Source: Actinomycetota bacterium
GTDB lineage: Bacteria > Actinomycetota > Geothermincolia > Geothermincolales > RBG-13-55-18
Direction: 5' to 3'
Length of the DNA: 64,000 nt
Assembly: GCA_013178005.1 (NCBI GenBank)
Contig: JABLXL010000012.1
Coordinates: 1 to 64,000 of the forward strand
Shown: piece after piece, positions 7,007 to 14,858 of the stretch
How the letters are laid out: each line of letters opens with the position of its first letter
How positions within the stretch are numbered: the first letter of the stretch is position 1
Program-made: the position numbers and the translations under genes
Notes under the pieces: model-generated
What the model saw: the letters and a program-made list of their open reading frames with translations, nothing else
Told to the model about the DNA's origin: nothing
Databases searched by the model: none

Positions 7007-7372
7007 ATGCTTGATTTCGAGAACCTCGACCACCAGGTGGGCCTTTTCGTGGAGGAGTACGTGGATTCCTTCATCACCTGGGACCTCATACTCTTCTTCC
7101 ACGAGAATCCCTATACCGTGGGTTCGCCTTCGAGTATAGCCATGAGCATAGGGAGATTGGGATCGGACATAGAGCCTTACCTGGAGAGGCTTACGGAGAA
7201 AGGGGTGTTGACCCACGAATTCAGGGCCGGCAACGGCGCGGAGACCATCTATGCCTACAAGCCGGAACCGGAATTCGAGAAGATGGTGATAGATTTTAAG
7301 CGGGCTTTAAAGGATAGGGCGAGCAGGCTGATCATCGTGAGCAAGGTCCTGCAGAAGGAGGCCAGGAAATAG
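7007..7372 (+). CDS. hypothetical protein, probable winged-helix, KaiC-associated
   Basis: 121 residues. A helical N-terminus (MLDFENLDHQVGLFVEEYVD) is followed by a segment that reads like a winged helix (SSIAMSIGRLGSDIEPYLERLTEKGVLTHEF, about residues 42-72) and then a basic helical tail ending EARK. GAAGAAGAG precedes the ATG. Same strand and close spacing suggest an operon with the KaiC-like ATPase. DNA binding or nucleotide-dependent signalling is inference from the predicted fold. Confidence 0.65.
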   Translation: MLDFENLDHQVGLFVEEYVDSFITWDLILFFHENPYTVGSPSSIAMSIGRLGSDIEPYLERLTEKGVLTHEFRAGNGAETIYAYKPEPEFEKMVIDFKRALKDRASRLIIVSKVLQKEARK

Positions 7373-7405
7373 CGGGGGCGACGAAACCGCGCTTTGGCCG
7401 CCGTG

Positions 7406-7434
7406 TTGAGGACCGTCGCTTTTAATGGTAAAAT
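7406..7434 (+). promoter_or_regulatory. promoter for tRNA-Gly/tRNA-Cys
   Basis: TTGAGG at 7406-7411, 17-base spacer, TAAAAT at 7429-7434. The expected transcription start is about 10 bases before the tRNA-Gly 5' end. Confidence 0.55.
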
Positions 7435-7451
7435 CCTTACTCGTAAGGCGT

Positions 7452-7527
7452 GCGGAAGTGGCTCAGTTGGTAGAGCATCACCTTGCCAAGGTGAGGGTCG
7501 CGGGTTCGAATCCCGTCTTCCGCTCCA
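7452..7527 (+). tRNA. tRNA-Gly (GCC), CCA encoded
   Basis: Complete cloverleaf: 7-bp acceptor GCGGAAG/CTTCCGC, D stem GCTC/GAGC, anticodon stem TCACC/GGTGA around loop TTGCCAA (anticodon GCC), T arm GCGGG-TTCGAAT-CCCGT, discriminator T and encoded CCA at 7525-7527. Confidence 0.97.
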
Positions 7528-7535
7528 GTCATACG

Positions 7536-7562
7536 GGTAGGCGTGAGATCGCCTACCTTTTT
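7536..7562 (+). terminator. terminator-like hairpin between two tRNA genes
   Basis: Perfect 8-bp stem (GGTAGGCG at 7536-7543, complement at 7550-7557), 6-base loop, then five T. It lies between tRNA-Gly and tRNA-Cys, so it may terminate part of the transcripts or serve as a processing signal. Confidence 0.75.
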
Positions 7563-7592
7563 AGCGATGGAGGGCGACGCGCCCTCTTCAGG

Positions 7593-7666
7593 GGCGGCGT
7601 GGCCAAGTGGTAAGGCAAAGGTCTGCAAAACCTTGATCACCGGTTCAAATCCGGTCGCCGCCTCCA
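7593..7666 (+). tRNA. tRNA-Cys (GCA), CCA encoded
   Basis: Cloverleaf with acceptor GGCGGCG/CGCCGCC, anticodon stem AAGGT/ACCTT around CTGCAAA (anticodon GCA), T arm ACCGG-TTCAAAT-CCGGT, discriminator T and encoded CCA. It has no separate promoter, so it is likely made from the tRNA-Gly promoter by read-through. Confidence 0.97.
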
Positions 7667-7674
7667 TCCGATAG

Positions 7675-7699
7675 AAGGCCCCCGAGCGGGGGCCTTTCC
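7675..7699. terminator. bidirectional terminator between tRNA-Cys and the M48 gene
   Basis: Perfect 9-bp stem AAGGCCCCC/GGGGGCCTT (7675-7683 and 7688-7696) with loop GAGC and a short T run on the plus strand. It sits between convergent genes, so it can serve both. Confidence 0.75.
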
Positions 7700-8761
7700 T
7701 CACGAAAGGTGCGTGAAATCGCAGGTGGGGAAGGAATCAGCTAGACTGCTCATGCGTTCCCCCATGGTGGGTTGGGTTGCGAAGGGGTTATAAGAGGTAT
7801 AGTCCACCACGGGGTGAAAGAGCAGGGCGTCGAAGCAGGCAGGGAGGATCATCACGTCGCGCACGTCCTCGGAGGCGTGCCTGACGGCGAGGTAGACCGC
7901 CTCCGGATCGCGGGTGAGGTAGGAGGCCTGGAGGTCGGCGGCGAACTCGCGGCGACGGTCGAGCAGGAGCTGCAGGAGCTTGTGCATCAATGGGGGAAGG
8001 GAAACCGCGAAAAGCGCCAGCAAAAGGACGAGGACAGCCGCGAAATTCGCCCCGCTCACCGAGTAGAAGCCCCTCAGCTCCTCGCCGAGATCGCTTCCGG
8101 TCCTGAAGATGCCCAGGAGCAGGAACGCCGTCATGGCAAGAGCGACCAGGAATGTGGAGATGCCCGACGCTCGCAGTGGGTCATGGTCACCCACGCCCGC
8201 GCCCCTTACCATCTTGCGCATCGCCCTGCGCCCCGTGAGGCGGAGCATCACGGTATAGAGGGCGGCGTCCCCCGCCATCATGTGCGCTATCTCGTGTGCC
8301 ATCAAGGCCACCCGCTCCCTCGCCGGGAGCTTCTCCGCGATGCCCGAGGTGGCGAAGAGGGCGAAGGTCCCATCCGGCAGGGAAAGCGAGAATGCGTTGA
8401 TGTCGGGGTTTGGGATACAGAAAAGCCTCACCCGTGACCGCATCCCCGAGGCCAGCGCGGCGGCATCCAGGGCGTCTGAGAGGCGAATATCCGTCTCGCC
8501 GGGGGGAAGGACCACTAAGCTACGGAATATCCAGTATCCTCCAAGTGCGTAGCGCAGCAGAGCATAGAGCAGGAATACCAGCCAGAGCAGGGAGAGCCAG
8601 AACCAGAACCCGGGGCCTATATCTTCGTTCCCCATGGCGACGCGCAGCAGGACGGCGGATAACCCCAGTACGATCAAGGTATAGAGGGATACCGCCTCCG
8701 CGAGGCGCAAGCGGTTGCGCTTGAGCTGCGCGTAGATGTCTCCCTTCTCCTTCACAGCCAT
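7700..8761 (-). CDS. M48-family membrane metalloprotease
   Basis: 353 residues from the ATG at 8761-8759 (an upstream in-frame start would add 21 residues but lacks family character). Two N-terminal hydrophobic segments follow a short basic head. The zinc site is HEIAH within LMAHEIAHMMAGD, and a third ligand is likely in the later FAADLQASY region. Two more membrane spans (FLVALAMTAFLLLGIF and FAAVLVLLLALFAVSLPP) separate them. This is the HtpX/Ste24-like plan of membrane protein quality control. No clear ribosome site precedes any candidate start. The gene is inverted and sits between tRNA-Cys and tRNA-Val. Confidence 0.8.
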   Translation of the reverse strand: MAVKEKGDIYAQLKRNRLRLAEAVSLYTLIVLGLSAVLLRVAMGNEDIGPGFWFWLSLLWLVFLLYALLRYALGGYWIFRSLVVLPPGETDIRLSDALDAAALASGMRSRVRLFCIPNPDINAFSLSLPDGTFALFATSGIAEKLPARERVALMAHEIAHMMAGDAALYTVMLRLTGRRAMRKMVRGAGVGDHDPLRASGISTFLVALAMTAFLLLGIFRTGSDLGEELRGFYSVSGANFAAVLVLLLALFAVSLPPLMHKLLQLLLDRRREFAADLQASYLTRDPEAVYLAVRHASEDVRDVMILPACFDALLFHPVVDYTSYNPFATQPTMGERMSSLADSFPTCDFTHLS

Positions 8762-8872
8762 GCTTTTATTTCGGCAGCGCATATAAAGGAGTGTAGGCCC
8801 GGGAGACTCTCCGGACGCGGCCACGTACCGTCTTCCGCTGTGTTAAGATCGGGACCATGCAGCCGTTTTCGG

Positions 8873-8901
8873 TTGCCAAACCCCGCAAAATCCACCACAA
8901 T
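8873..8901 (+). promoter_or_regulatory. probable promoter for tRNA-Val
   Basis: TTGCCA at 8873-8878, 17-base spacer, CACAAT at 8896-8901, ending 11 bases before the tRNA 5' end. Confidence 0.45.
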
Positions 8902-8912
8902 ATTAGCGACGC

Positions 8913-8987
8913 GGGCGCGTAGCTCAGTGGGAGAGCGCTTCCTTGACGCGGAAGAGGTCGTGGGTTCAATCCCCTCCGCGCCCACCA
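8913..8987 (+). tRNA. tRNA-Val (GAC), CCA encoded
   Basis: Acceptor GGGCGCG/CGCGCCC, D stem GCTC/GAGC, anticodon stem CTTCC/GGAAG around TTGACGC (anticodon GAC), discriminator A, encoded CCA. The T stem GTGGG/CCCTC has one T-T mismatch, otherwise regular. Confidence 0.93.
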
Positions 8988-9037
8988 TGGTAAAACGACC
9001 AGGGTAGATATATGCGGGACATGAAGCAGTCCCGGTG

Positions 9038-9098
9038 TTGTGGGCAAAGCGTATGCGCCGGGGTCCTTATGCCCCGGCGCGGCTTCATACGGGCACAA
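9038..9098 (+). repeat. long interrupted inverted repeat downstream of tRNA-Val
   Basis: Core stem GCGCCGGGG (9055-9063) with its complement at 9072-9080 around an 8-base loop. Outside it GTATG (9051-9055) can pair with CATAC (9086-9090) and TTGTG (9038-9042) with CACAA (9094-9098), making a three-tier hairpin. No T tract follows. It could end the tRNA transcript or be a structured leader of the zinc-ribbon/thrS transcript. A further small palindrome (ATGCGTATCGCAT) lies just downstream. Confidence 0.6.
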
Positions 9099-9170
9099 AA
9101 CGCTCCGGCATGCGTATCGCATACATGTATAGGATAGGATGCGGTGACGACGATGGTGGAGGTGGCGGCG

Positions 9171-9764
9171 ATGAGGTGTCCGGAATGCCAGGCTGAAAAC
9201 GCAGATGACGCCGAGTTCTGTTCCCTTTGCTACGCGAGGTTTAAGACCGGGCTCCGCTCGCGGGAGACGGAGGAGAGGGCTCGCCGGCTCCTGGAAGAGA
9301 ACGAGGGCTCCAGGCTGCGCTGCCCCAGCTGTGGGGACCTGAGCCCCCTGGACGCCCAGTTCTGCCTGAGGTGCGGCTTCGTCTTCGAGGATCCCGCATC
9401 CATAATGGTGAGCGGAGATGAGGCGCGTGAGCTGGAGCGCCGACGCGAGGATTCGAAGCGTGAGGAGATCGCGGAAAGGCCGTTGCCCCCCTTGGTGATG
9501 GCGCCGGGCGTTGACGGCGGCATGCTCATGCGCGATATCGAGGCCGCCCTTGAGAGAGGCCAGAGACCGCGACTGCAGGCGAGAGGGAGGGAAGGCATAA
9601 CGCACGCCATGAAGCTGCTGGCCCTCCTCGCGGGAGAGCTACGCATAAGAGGAAAGGAGATGCTCGTTTCTCCAGCGCTGCTGGGAGAGAAGGCTACGGT
9701 GGACCTGGATGAAGTGGAGCTGGAGATGACGCTGGAGATAAAGGAGGGAGCGGTTGAGGGTTAA
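9171..9764 (+). CDS. double zinc-ribbon protein, 197 aa
   Basis: Start ATG 9171 behind GGAGG with 8-base spacing (a GTG 27 bases earlier is less supported). Two zinc ribbons: CPECQAENADDAEFCSLC at the N-terminus and CPSCGDLSPLDAQFCLRC about 45 residues later, both CxxC-x10-CxxC. A charged linker follows, then a domain without known motif (about residues 105-197). No membrane segment. It overlaps the thrS start by 11 bases, implying translational coupling. Function unknown; zinc-ribbon proteins of this layout are usually annotated only by their ribbons. Confidence 0.75.
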   Translation: MRCPECQAENADDAEFCSLCYARFKTGLRSRETEERARRLLEENEGSRLRCPSCGDLSPLDAQFCLRCGFVFEDPASIMVSGDEARELERRREDSKREEIAERPLPPLVMAPGVDGGMLMRDIEAALERGQRPRLQARGREGITHAMKLLALLAGELRIRGKEMLVSPALLGEKATVDLDEVELEMTLEIKEGAVEG

Positions 9765-11676
9765 GCTGGTGGGAGACGGGGACGTGGACGTCCCCCAGGG
9801 CGCCAGCGCGATGTCGGCTTTGCTCGCCGCGATGCCGGACAGGGCGCCCGAGGCCCTGGCTGTGCGCGTGAATGGGGAGATGGCCGACCTCTCCAGGTCC
9901 CTGGAGGACGGGGACGAGGTGGAGCCGGTCTTCTGGGGCGAGGAAGGTTCACAGGACATCTACCGCCATACCGCCTCCCACATCATGGCCCAGGCGGTGC
10001 TGGAGCTGTTCCCCGGCGCCAAGCTGGCCATCGGGCCGGCGGTAGAGGACGGCTTTTACTATGATTTCGAGCTCCCACGCGCCGTTTCGCCGGAGGACCT
10101 GCCGAGCATCGAGGAGCGCATGGTCGGGATAGTCGAGGCCGACATGCCCCTCCAGAGGGAGGTCTTATCGAGAGAGGCTGCGGTAGAGCTTTTCCGGGAA
10201 CTCGGACAGCAGTACAAGGTAGAACTCCTGGAGGAGATGGAAGAGGAGGAGGTGACCCTGTACCGGCAGGGAGACTTCGTGGATCTGTGCCGAGGACCGC
10301 ACCTTCCCTCCACGGGCAGGCTGCGCCACTTCAAACTCCTGAGCCTGGCGGGAGCGTACTGGAGGGGCGACGAAAAGCGCCCCATGCTGCAGAGGATTTA
10401 CGGGACCGCCTTCGACGACGAGGAGGAACTAGAGAGGTACCTGCGCTTCAGGGAGGAGGCGGAGAGGAGAGACCACCGCAGGCTGGGCAAGGAGCTCGAC
10501 CTTTTCAGCTTCCACGAGGAGGCGGGGCCGGGGGTGGTCTTCTACCATCCCAAAGGGGCGGTTCTGCGGGAGGTGATAGAGGGATATCTGAAGGAGGAGC
10601 ACCGCAAGCGCGGTTACCTCATGGTCTATACCCCCCACCTTTTCCGGGGACAGCTCTGGCATACTTCCGGGCATATGGATTACTACCGCGAGAACATGTA
10701 CTTCTTCGAAAAGGAGGGCATGGAGTACGTGGTGAAGCCCATGAACTGCCCCGGACACCTGCTTATCTACAAGACCCGGCCGCGCAGCTACCGAGACCTG
10801 CCCCTGAAGTATTTCGAACTCGGCACCGTCTACCGTTACGAAAGGTCGGGGGTGCTGCACGGCCTGATGCGGGTGCGGGGCTTCACCCAGGACGATGCGC
10901 ACATCATCTGTACCGAGGAACAGCTAGAGGAGCAGGTCAGGGACTGCCTGGAATTCGCCTTCCACTCTCTCCGCACCTTCGGGTTCGAGGAATTCGACGT
11001 TTACCTGAGCACGCGGCCGGAAAAATCGGTGGGTGGAGACGAGCTGTGGGAGAAGGCCACGCGAGCCCTGAAGGACGCCCTTGAGGACATGGGGATCCCC
11101 TATGAGATCGATCCCGGAGAAGGAGTCTTTTACGGGCCCAAGATCGACGTAAAGCTCAAGGACGCCATTGGCAGATCCTGGCAGGGACCCACGGTGCAGG
11201 CCGACTTCAACCTGCCCGAGCGTTTCGACCTCGCCTACACGGGGCCCGACAACCGACCCCACCGCCCGGTGATGATCCACCGCGTTGTCCTGGCGGGGAT
11301 AGAACGCTTCTACGGCGTGCTACTGGAGCACTACGCGGGGGAATTCCCCCTCTGGCTCTCACCGGTGCAGGCGGTGATCGTGCCGGTGGCGGACCGCCAC
11401 CTCGATTACGCGCGCGGTGTCATGGAGCGCATGTCCGTGGAGGGACTGCGCGTGGAGGTGGATGACGATCGCCAGACCGTGAACATGAAGATAAGGCGCG
11501 CCCAGGTGCAGAAGGTGCCCTTCACCCTGGTGGTGGGGGACAGGGAGGTGGAAGAGGAAACGGTGTCGGTGCGGGACCGGACGGGGAGGGACGTGCGCGG
11601 CGTTCCCGTCGCCGAGGTTGTTTCCAGGCTTGCGGCAATCGCAAGGGAGAGGAGGGCGGACGCGGCGTGGGAGTGA
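9754..11676 (+). CDS. thrS: threonyl-tRNA synthetase
   Basis: 640 residues, normal full length. Order: TGS domain (1-60), the second additional editing domain with HTASHIMAQAV and CRGPHLPSTG, the class II catalytic core with zinc-ligand motif MNCPGH and motif 2 YRYERSGVLHGLMRVRGF, and a C-terminal anticodon-binding domain. Charges tRNA-Thr and hydrolyses mischarged Ser-tRNA-Thr. Starts at TTG 9754 inside the end of the zinc-ribbon gene, behind AAGGAGGGAG. No T-box motif is seen upstream. Confidence 0.97.
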   Translation: MRVKLVGDGDVDVPQGASAMSALLAAMPDRAPEALAVRVNGEMADLSRSLEDGDEVEPVFWGEEGSQDIYRHTASHIMAQAVLELFPGAKLAIGPAVEDGFYYDFELPRAVSPEDLPSIEERMVGIVEADMPLQREVLSREAAVELFRELGQQYKVELLEEMEEEEVTLYRQGDFVDLCRGPHLPSTGRLRHFKLLSLAGAYWRGDEKRPMLQRIYGTAFDDEEELERYLRFREEAERRDHRRLGKELDLFSFHEEAGPGVVFYHPKGAVLREVIEGYLKEEHRKRGYLMVYTPHLFRGQLWHTSGHMDYYRENMYFFEKEGMEYVVKPMNCPGHLLIYKTRPRSYRDLPLKYFELGTVYRYERSGVLHGLMRVRGFTQDDAHIICTEEQLEEQVRDCLEFAFHSLRTFGFEEFDVYLSTRPEKSVGGDELWEKATRALKDALEDMGIPYEIDPGEGVFYGPKIDVKLKDAIGRSWQGPTVQADFNLPERFDLAYTGPDNRPHRPVMIHRVVLAGIERFYGVLLEHYAGEFPLWLSPVQAVIVPVADRHLDYARGVMERMSVEGLRVEVDDDRQTVNMKIRRAQVQKVPFTLVVGDREVEEETVSVRDRTGRDVRGVPVAEVVSRLAAIARERRADAAWE

Positions 11677-11713
11677 CGCGCGGCGGGAGTCCCCTCCGGC
11701 GTGGGGGATGAGC

Positions 11714-12244
11714 ATGGAGAGATTATGGTCTCCCTGGAGGATGGCTTACTTGAGCGATATCGAGAACCGCAGGGATGAGGGGTGCATCTTCTGCTCCAAG
11801 CCCCGGGATGGAGACGATGCGGCTTCCCTGGTGCTGTACCGCGGAGAGGCCGCCTTCATAATCATGAACCTTTACCCGTACAACACCGGGCACATAATGG
11901 TCGCTCCCTACCGCCACGTGGGCAAGCTCGAGGACCTGGATGAGCGGGAGGCGGGAGAGATCATGCGCCTTGCCGCTCTGGCCATACGCGCCATCCGCAG
12001 GGAGATGCAACCCCAGGGCTTCAACCTGGGCATGAACCTGGGCAAGGTCGCGGGGGCGGGCTTCGACGAGCACCTGCACCTCCACGTCGTCCCCCGCTGG
12101 GAAGGGGACACCAATTTCATGCCCGTGGTGGGGGAATGCAAGGTGATGCCGGAAAGCATCGAGGACAACTACCAGAGGCTCAGCCGCGGCCTGCATGCGG
12201 TTCTGGCCGAGGAAGGGGAACGAGGGAGAAACAACGATCACTAG
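11714..12244 (+). CDS. HIT-family hydrolase (Ap4A phosphorylase-like)
   Basis: 176 residues from ATG 11714 (GGGGG seven bases ahead; ATG 11708 in frame is also possible). It has the N-terminal CIFC metal knuckle and the histidine triad HLHLHVVPRW, preceded by the NLYPYNTGHIMVAPYRH block that holds the nucleotide. The MERLWSPWRMAYL opening is typical of the actinobacterial HIT protein near thrS. Likely hydrolyses or phosphorolyses dinucleoside polyphosphates. Convergent with the EF-G-like gene; the 180-base gap between them has no strong terminator. Confidence 0.88.
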   Translation: MERLWSPWRMAYLSDIENRRDEGCIFCSKPRDGDDAASLVLYRGEAAFIIMNLYPYNTGHIMVAPYRHVGKLEDLDEREAGEIMRLAALAIRAIRREMQPQGFNLGMNLGKVAGAGFDEHLHLHVVPRWEGDTNFMPVVGECKVMPESIEDNYQRLSRGLHAVLAEEGERGRNNDH

Positions 12245-12415
12245 CTTGCCGCCATTGCCCCCACGGGGTGAGCGTGTGGTTTCATTCTGGCTCTGCTTGT
12301 TGTAAGACGGTTCCTGGCTCGCCGTCTTGCCTGCACCAGCGAGGGGGCAACCGACGACAAAGCGGATCAAGCGGGCAGGGCATTCTTTGGACCAGCTCCG
12401 CCCCTCCCTTGGACC

Positions 12416-12441
12416 TAATCCTTTTCCTTAATCCTTTTCCT
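12416..12441 (-). repeat. 13-bp tandem repeat spanning a stop codon
   Basis: TAATCCTTTTCCT is present twice back to back (12416-12428, 12429-12441). It covers the final codons and the TAA of the EF-G-like gene on the minus strand. The period is not a multiple of 3, so the second unit is out of frame beyond the stop. Confidence 0.9.
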
Positions 12442-14512
12442 TCTTCTCTTCCTTGGCCACCTCGATGACCTTGGCGGCGATGTGAGAGGGGACCTCCTCG
12501 TAATGGGAAAGGGACATGCGGAAGGTGCCGCGTCCCCCGGTTATGGAGCGAAGGTCGATGGAGTACCTGAGCATCTCCGCCATGGGAACCTGCGCTCGCA
12601 CCAGCTGCAGCCCTCCCTCCGCCTCCATGCCCAGGATGCGGCCCCGCTTGGCGTTCAGGTCTCCCATCACGTCTCCCATGTAGGCCTCGGGAACCATTAT
12701 CTCGACGTTCATGATGGGCTCCAGCAGGTAGGGGTCGGCTTCGGCCGCGGCGTTGCGCAGGGCCAGGGACCCCGCGATCTGGAAGGAGATGTCCGAAGAA
12801 TCCACGGGGTGGTACTTTCCGTCGTACACCGTGGCCCTCAGGTCCACCATGGGATATCCCGCCAGCAGACCCTCCTCCATGGCCTTGCGGACGCCCTTTT
12901 CCACCGAAGGAATGAACTGCTTGGGGATCACGCCGCCCACGATCTTGTCCACGAACTCGAATCCGCCGCCGCGCTCCAACGGTTCCACTTCTATCCACGC
13001 GATGCCGAATTGCCCGTGCCCCCCCGTCTGCTTCTTATGCTTGCCCTCCGCCCTGGCGGTCTTGCGGATGGTCTCCTTATAGGGGACCTTGGGGAGAGCG
13101 GTGTTCACGTTTACTCCGAACTTGCGGGACATGCGCTCCATCATGATGTCGAGATGGGTCTCCCCCATGCCGGAGATAATGGTCTGCTTCACCTCGGTGT
13201 CGCGGCGGACGCTGAAGGTGGGATCCTCGTCCCCCAGGCGGGCCAGCGCCACTGAAAGCTTGTCCTCGTCTCCCTTGGTCTTGGGCTCCACCGCCAGAGA
13301 CATGATGGGATCGGGGAACTCGATGGGGGGCAGGACGATGGGGGCGTCCTTCTGGCAGAGGGTATCCCCGGTGGAGGTCTCGGTAAGCTTGGCCACCCCG
13401 CCGATGTCGCCGGCGGTGATCTCGCGGGCGGGGATCTGGTTCTTGCCGCAGATGTAGAAAACCTGCCCCACGCGCTCCTCCTTGTCACGCGAGGAATTAT
13501 AGAAGGAGGAATCCGAGGCGAGGGTGCCCGAGAAGACCCTGAAATAGGTGAGCTTGCCGACGTAGGGGTCGGAGATGGTGCTGAAAACCAGGGCCGCGAG
13601 CGGGGAATCGGGGTTGGCTTTCAGGGTTATCTCCTCCCCCGAGCCCCTCTTAGCGCCGGTTATCTCTCCCAGCCTCTCCGGCGAGGGCAGGGAGTTCAAA
13701 ATGGCATCCGCAAGCAGGTTCACGCCTATGTTGTGGGTGGCGCTGCCGCAGAGTACAGGGACGATGGCGCCCTCCGAAACCCCTCTGAGCAGGGCCGAGA
13801 GGACCTCGGATTCCTCGAGCTCCTCCCCCTCCAGGTAGCGCTCCATGAGCTCGTCGCTGGCCTCAGCCGCCCCCTCGATGATCCGATCACGTGCCTCCGC
13901 GACCCTGTCCTGCATATCTGCGGGGATCTCCTTCTCCGTCGCCTTGCCGTCCTCTCCGTAAAGGTAGGCCTTGGAGGAGATGAGGTCCACGACGCCGCGG
14001 AAATCATGCTCCTCTCCGATGGGGAGCTGGAAGGGCACGATGCGCGAGCCATAGATCTGCGTGAGTTGGTCCAGGCAGCGTTGGAAACTCGCGTTTTCAC
14101 GGTCCATCTTGTTGACGAATACGATGCGGGGATAGCCGTAATCGTCGGCCATCTTCCAGATCAGCTCGGTCTGCACTTCCACGCCCGCCACCGCGGAGAT
14201 GACGAACACGGCCCCGTCGATCACGCGCAATACGGAGATGACCTCCCCGATGAAATCCGCGAAACCAGGGGTGTCGATGAGGTTCACCTTGTGACCCTTC
14301 CATTCGAAGGCAAGGGGCGTCGCCTTGACCGATATCCCCCGCTTTTGTTCGTCGGGATCGAAATCGCTGGCGGTGTTCTTGTCGTCCACGCGTCCCATAC
14401 GCTTGATGGTGCCCGCGTTAAATAGCATCGCTTCGGCCACGGAGGTCTTCCCCGCGTCTCCATGGCCGAAGAGGGCCACGTTCCGTATCTTCCCCATCTC
14501 GAACTTTTCCAT
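12428..14512 (-). CDS. EF-G-like translational GTPase (paralogue)
   Basis: 694 residues with all EF-G domains. The P-loop is GHGDAGKT (16-23), switch I contains RGISVKATPLAF, then DTPGFADF and NKMD. Domain IV has the GGHGQFGIAWIEVEPL block and domain V ends with LSHYEEVPSHIAAKVIEVAKE. The altered P-loop (GHGDAGKTS rather than GHIDAGKTT) and RGISV mark it as the non-canonical EF-G-like group found alongside true EF-G in many actinobacteria. Members may act in ribosome recycling or stress rather than elongation; the exact role here is not deducible. Start ATG at 14512-14510 with a GGGG-rich ribosome site. Confidence 0.88.
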   Translation of the reverse strand: MEKFEMGKIRNVALFGHGDAGKTSVAEAMLFNAGTIKRMGRVDDKNTASDFDPDEQKRGISVKATPLAFEWKGHKVNLIDTPGFADFIGEVISVLRVIDGAVFVISAVAGVEVQTELIWKMADDYGYPRIVFVNKMDRENASFQRCLDQLTQIYGSRIVPFQLPIGEEHDFRGVVDLISSKAYLYGEDGKATEKEIPADMQDRVAEARDRIIEGAAEASDELMERYLEGEELEESEVLSALLRGVSEGAIVPVLCGSATHNIGVNLLADAILNSLPSPERLGEITGAKRGSGEEITLKANPDSPLAALVFSTISDPYVGKLTYFRVFSGTLASDSSFYNSSRDKEERVGQVFYICGKNQIPAREITAGDIGGVAKLTETSTGDTLCQKDAPIVLPPIEFPDPIMSLAVEPKTKGDEDKLSVALARLGDEDPTFSVRRDTEVKQTIISGMGETHLDIMMERMSRKFGVNVNTALPKVPYKETIRKTARAEGKHKKQTGGHGQFGIAWIEVEPLERGGGFEFVDKIVGGVIPKQFIPSVEKGVRKAMEEGLLAGYPMVDLRATVYDGKYHPVDSSDISFQIAGSLALRNAAAEADPYLLEPIMNVEIMVPEAYMGDVMGDLNAKRGRILGMEAEGGLQLVRAQVPMAEMLRYSIDLRSITGGRGTFRMSLSHYEEVPSHIAAKVIEVAKEEKKEKD

Positions 14513-14756
14513 GCAGATCCCCGTTCCTTTCGTCGTTCTGGCGATAACGTTTATATATTATATGCGCGCATGGTCGAGTGTGGTAGTTGTGGAAAAGGCG
14601 GTCGCGGCCCATGTCGGGGGACGCACGATAGCTGTGGAACGGAGTCGGCGGGACTGGCGGGACACGGCGCCGCCGGGGGGAACTTGAGCCCGGACGAAAG
14701 AGGGGATTCTGAGCGAAATTACCAGGTAAAGGGCGATGTGGCGGGTCGGCCTCGAT
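14513..14756. other. divergent intergenic region
   Basis: Part of the 346-base gap between the leftward EF-G-like gene and rimP. No gene or familiar RNA is visible here; the rimP promoter and leader hairpin that follow are listed separately. The leftward promoter is probably in the AT-rich stretch near 14540-14570 (TATATATTATATG) but no clean -35/-10 pair is seen. Confidence 0.5.
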
Positions 14757-14786
14757 TTGCCTGCGACGAAGGGCCTATGCTATAAT
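14757..14786 (+). promoter_or_regulatory. promoter of the rimP-nusA-infB operon
   Basis: TTGCCT at 14757-14762, 18-base spacer, perfect TATAAT at 14781-14786. The -35 is the same as that proposed for infC (45457). Confidence 0.75.
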
Positions 14787-14815
14787 TCACACATAAGTAC
14801 GTAATCCGGGAGCCG

Positions 14816-14837
14816 AGTGGGCGAGCGCCCACTTTTT
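14816..14837 (+). terminator. rimP leader hairpin / attenuator
   Basis: Perfect 7-bp stem AGTGGGC/GCCCACT with tetraloop GAGC and a T run, about 22 bases after the rimP promoter and 21 before its start codon. A GTGGGC-type terminator hairpin in this position is recurrent ahead of rimP (ylxS) in Gram-positive bacteria and suggests premature termination control of the operon. The mechanism is inferred. Confidence 0.7.
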
Positions 14838-14858
14838 ATTTGAATGCGAGGTGGTCGG

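Noticed and set aside
8988-9170. T-box leader for thrS
   Set aside because: No specifier stem or T-box consensus seen; the hairpin there has no antiterminator sequence.
12245-12427. Terminator between the convergent HIT and EF-G-like genes
   Set aside because: No stem followed by a T tract could be found in either direction.
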